DNA of 12,009 nt from Bacteroidales bacterium UBA3623 (GTDB lineage: Bacteria > Bacteroidota > Bacteroidia > Bacteroidales > UBA932). Of the stretch, positions 11,315-12,009 are shown piece by piece. The notes beneath the pieces are model-generated. The model did no database searches, was not told the DNA's origin, and saw nothing but the letters and a program-made list of their open reading frames with translations. A program made the position numbers and the translations under genes. The stretch's first letter is position 1. Every line of letters begins with the position of its first letter. The stretch is from assembly GCA_002373715.1 (NCBI GenBank), contig DFLI01000026.1, forward strand, positions 3,938 to 15,946. The letters run 5' to 3'.

Positions 11315-12009
11315 ATGTCTGAAGAAATTAAGAAACTCAATGCCTCTGTGGCACCCGAAGAATTTGACTGGGATGCCTTTGAGAACGAAGGTGTGGAGAA
11401 GGGTTCCAAGGAAGAAACCCTTGCCAAGTATGAGCAAACCCTCTCCAAGGTCACCGAGAACGAGGTTGTGGAAGGTGTCGTTACCTCCATCAACAAGCGC
11501 GAAGTGGTGGTGAACATCGGCGCCAAGAGCGAAGGTGTTATCAGCGCCCCTGAATTCCGTTACAACCCCGACCTCAAGGTGGGTGATAAGGTGGAAGTGC
11601 TCGTAGAGAGCGCCGAGGACCGCAAGGGTCAGCTCGTGATCTCCCACAAGAAAGCCCGTCAGCTCAAGTCTTGGGATATGGTTAACGCCGCTTACGAGAG
11701 CGGTGAAGTGGTGAAGGGTTATGTGAAGACCCGCACCAAGGGCGGTATGATCGTGGATGTGTTCGGTATCGAGGCTTTCCTCCCCGGCTCCCAGATCGAC
11801 ATCCGTCCCATCAAAGATTACGATGTGTTCGTGGACACCACCATGGACTTCAAGATTGTGAAGATCAACCAGGAATTCCGCAATGTGGTTGTTTCCCACA
11901 AGGCTCTCCTGGAGGCCGAGCAGGAGCAGAAGCGTTCCGAGCTCATCTCCAAGCTGGAGAAGGGCCAGGTGCTCGAGGGTGTGGTCAAGAACATCACCAA
12001 CTACGGCGT
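11315..12009 (+). CDS. rpsA: 30S ribosomal protein S1, 3' end outside window
   Basis: S1 binds mRNA on the small ribosomal subunit through a string of OB-fold S1 domains. The visible 231 codons encode an acidic N-terminal segment (MSEEIKKLNASVAPEEFDWD) followed by S1 domain 1 (about 49-114, VVEGVVTSINKREVVVNIGA), domain 2 (about 131-198, VVKGYVKTRTKGGMIVDVFG) and the start of a third at about 217 (GQVLEGVVKNITNYG) where the window ends. The order and the Bacteroidetes-type long acidic N-terminus identify S1 rather than a single-domain RNA-binding protein. Codon choice is more uniform than in the neighbours (for example GAG, AAG and GTG favoured), as expected for a highly expressed gene. The start is the first ATG after the promoter, preceded by the A/T-rich sequence AATCAAAATT. 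Confidence 0.96.
   Translation, partial: MSEEIKKLNASVAPEEFDWDAFENEGVEKGSKEETLAKYEQTLSKVTENEVVEGVVTSINKREVVVNIGAKSEGVISAPEFRYNPDLKVGDKVEVLVESAEDRKGQLVISHKKARQLKSWDMVNAAYESGEVVKGYVKTRTKGGMIVDVFGIEAFLPGSQIDIRPIKDYDVFVDTTMDFKIVKINQEFRNVVVSHKALLEAEQEQKRSELISKLEKGQVLEGVVKNITNYG

Overview
The window reads as chromosomal DNA of a Bacteroidales-type bacterium. The evidence is the Bacteroidetes promoter signature (TTTG at -33, TAnnTTTG at -7) before rpsA and corA, weak or absent Shine-Dalgarno sites, a membrane-anchored TPR/LuxR regulator, small lipoproteins, and RecR, QueC, NUDIX and S1 sequences of Bacteroidetes flavour. The genus cannot be fixed from the sequence. No tRNA, rRNA, CRISPR array or complete transposon is visible.

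Layout. (1) 1-3818, plus strand: a tightly packed probable operon of a PnuC-type vitamin transporter (5' end outside the window), a BadF/BadG-type sugar kinase, RecR, a GltD-like flavoprotein and QueC. The last four overlap by 4-11 bp. (2) 3970-6405, minus strand: a two-gene envelope operon of an OmpA-family protein with a LamG-like middle, then a secreted helical protein of unknown function. (3) 6539-7717, plus strand: a TPR/transmembrane/LuxR regulator divergent from that operon. (4) 7779-8495, minus strand: a small Ala/Glu-rich lipoprotein and a MutT-like NUDIX hydrolase. (5) 8645-9610, plus strand: CorA. (6) 9677-10683, minus strand: a truncated REP-associated (Y1/HUH) transposase-like protein translationally coupled to an HRDC-domain protein. 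(7) 11315-end, plus strand: the 5' part of rpsA, with a good promoter.

The most unusual content is a repeat system unlike the housekeeping genes around it. A 97-nt twin-hairpin element occurs three times (3852-3948 plus; 9634-9730 minus; 10958-11054 minus). Each copy is two 35-nt inverted repeats with GGCGCAGG/CCTGCGCC arms, held exactly 27 nt apart. Each copy is preceded by 21-nt tandem units that read as heptapeptides of the form G-A-G-x-x-x-D/L. In one copy these heptads form the C-terminal tail of the HRDC protein. In another they sit in frame just beyond the queC stop. Two copies flank the truncated HUH-transposase-like gene, and more GC-rich palindromes lie beside it. The best working model is a REP/RAYT-like palindromic repeat family in Bacteroidales that can invade or extend the 3' ends of genes, and that also supplies terminator-like hairpins between convergent genes. 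Mobility and function are inferred; the repeat geometry is read directly from the sequence.
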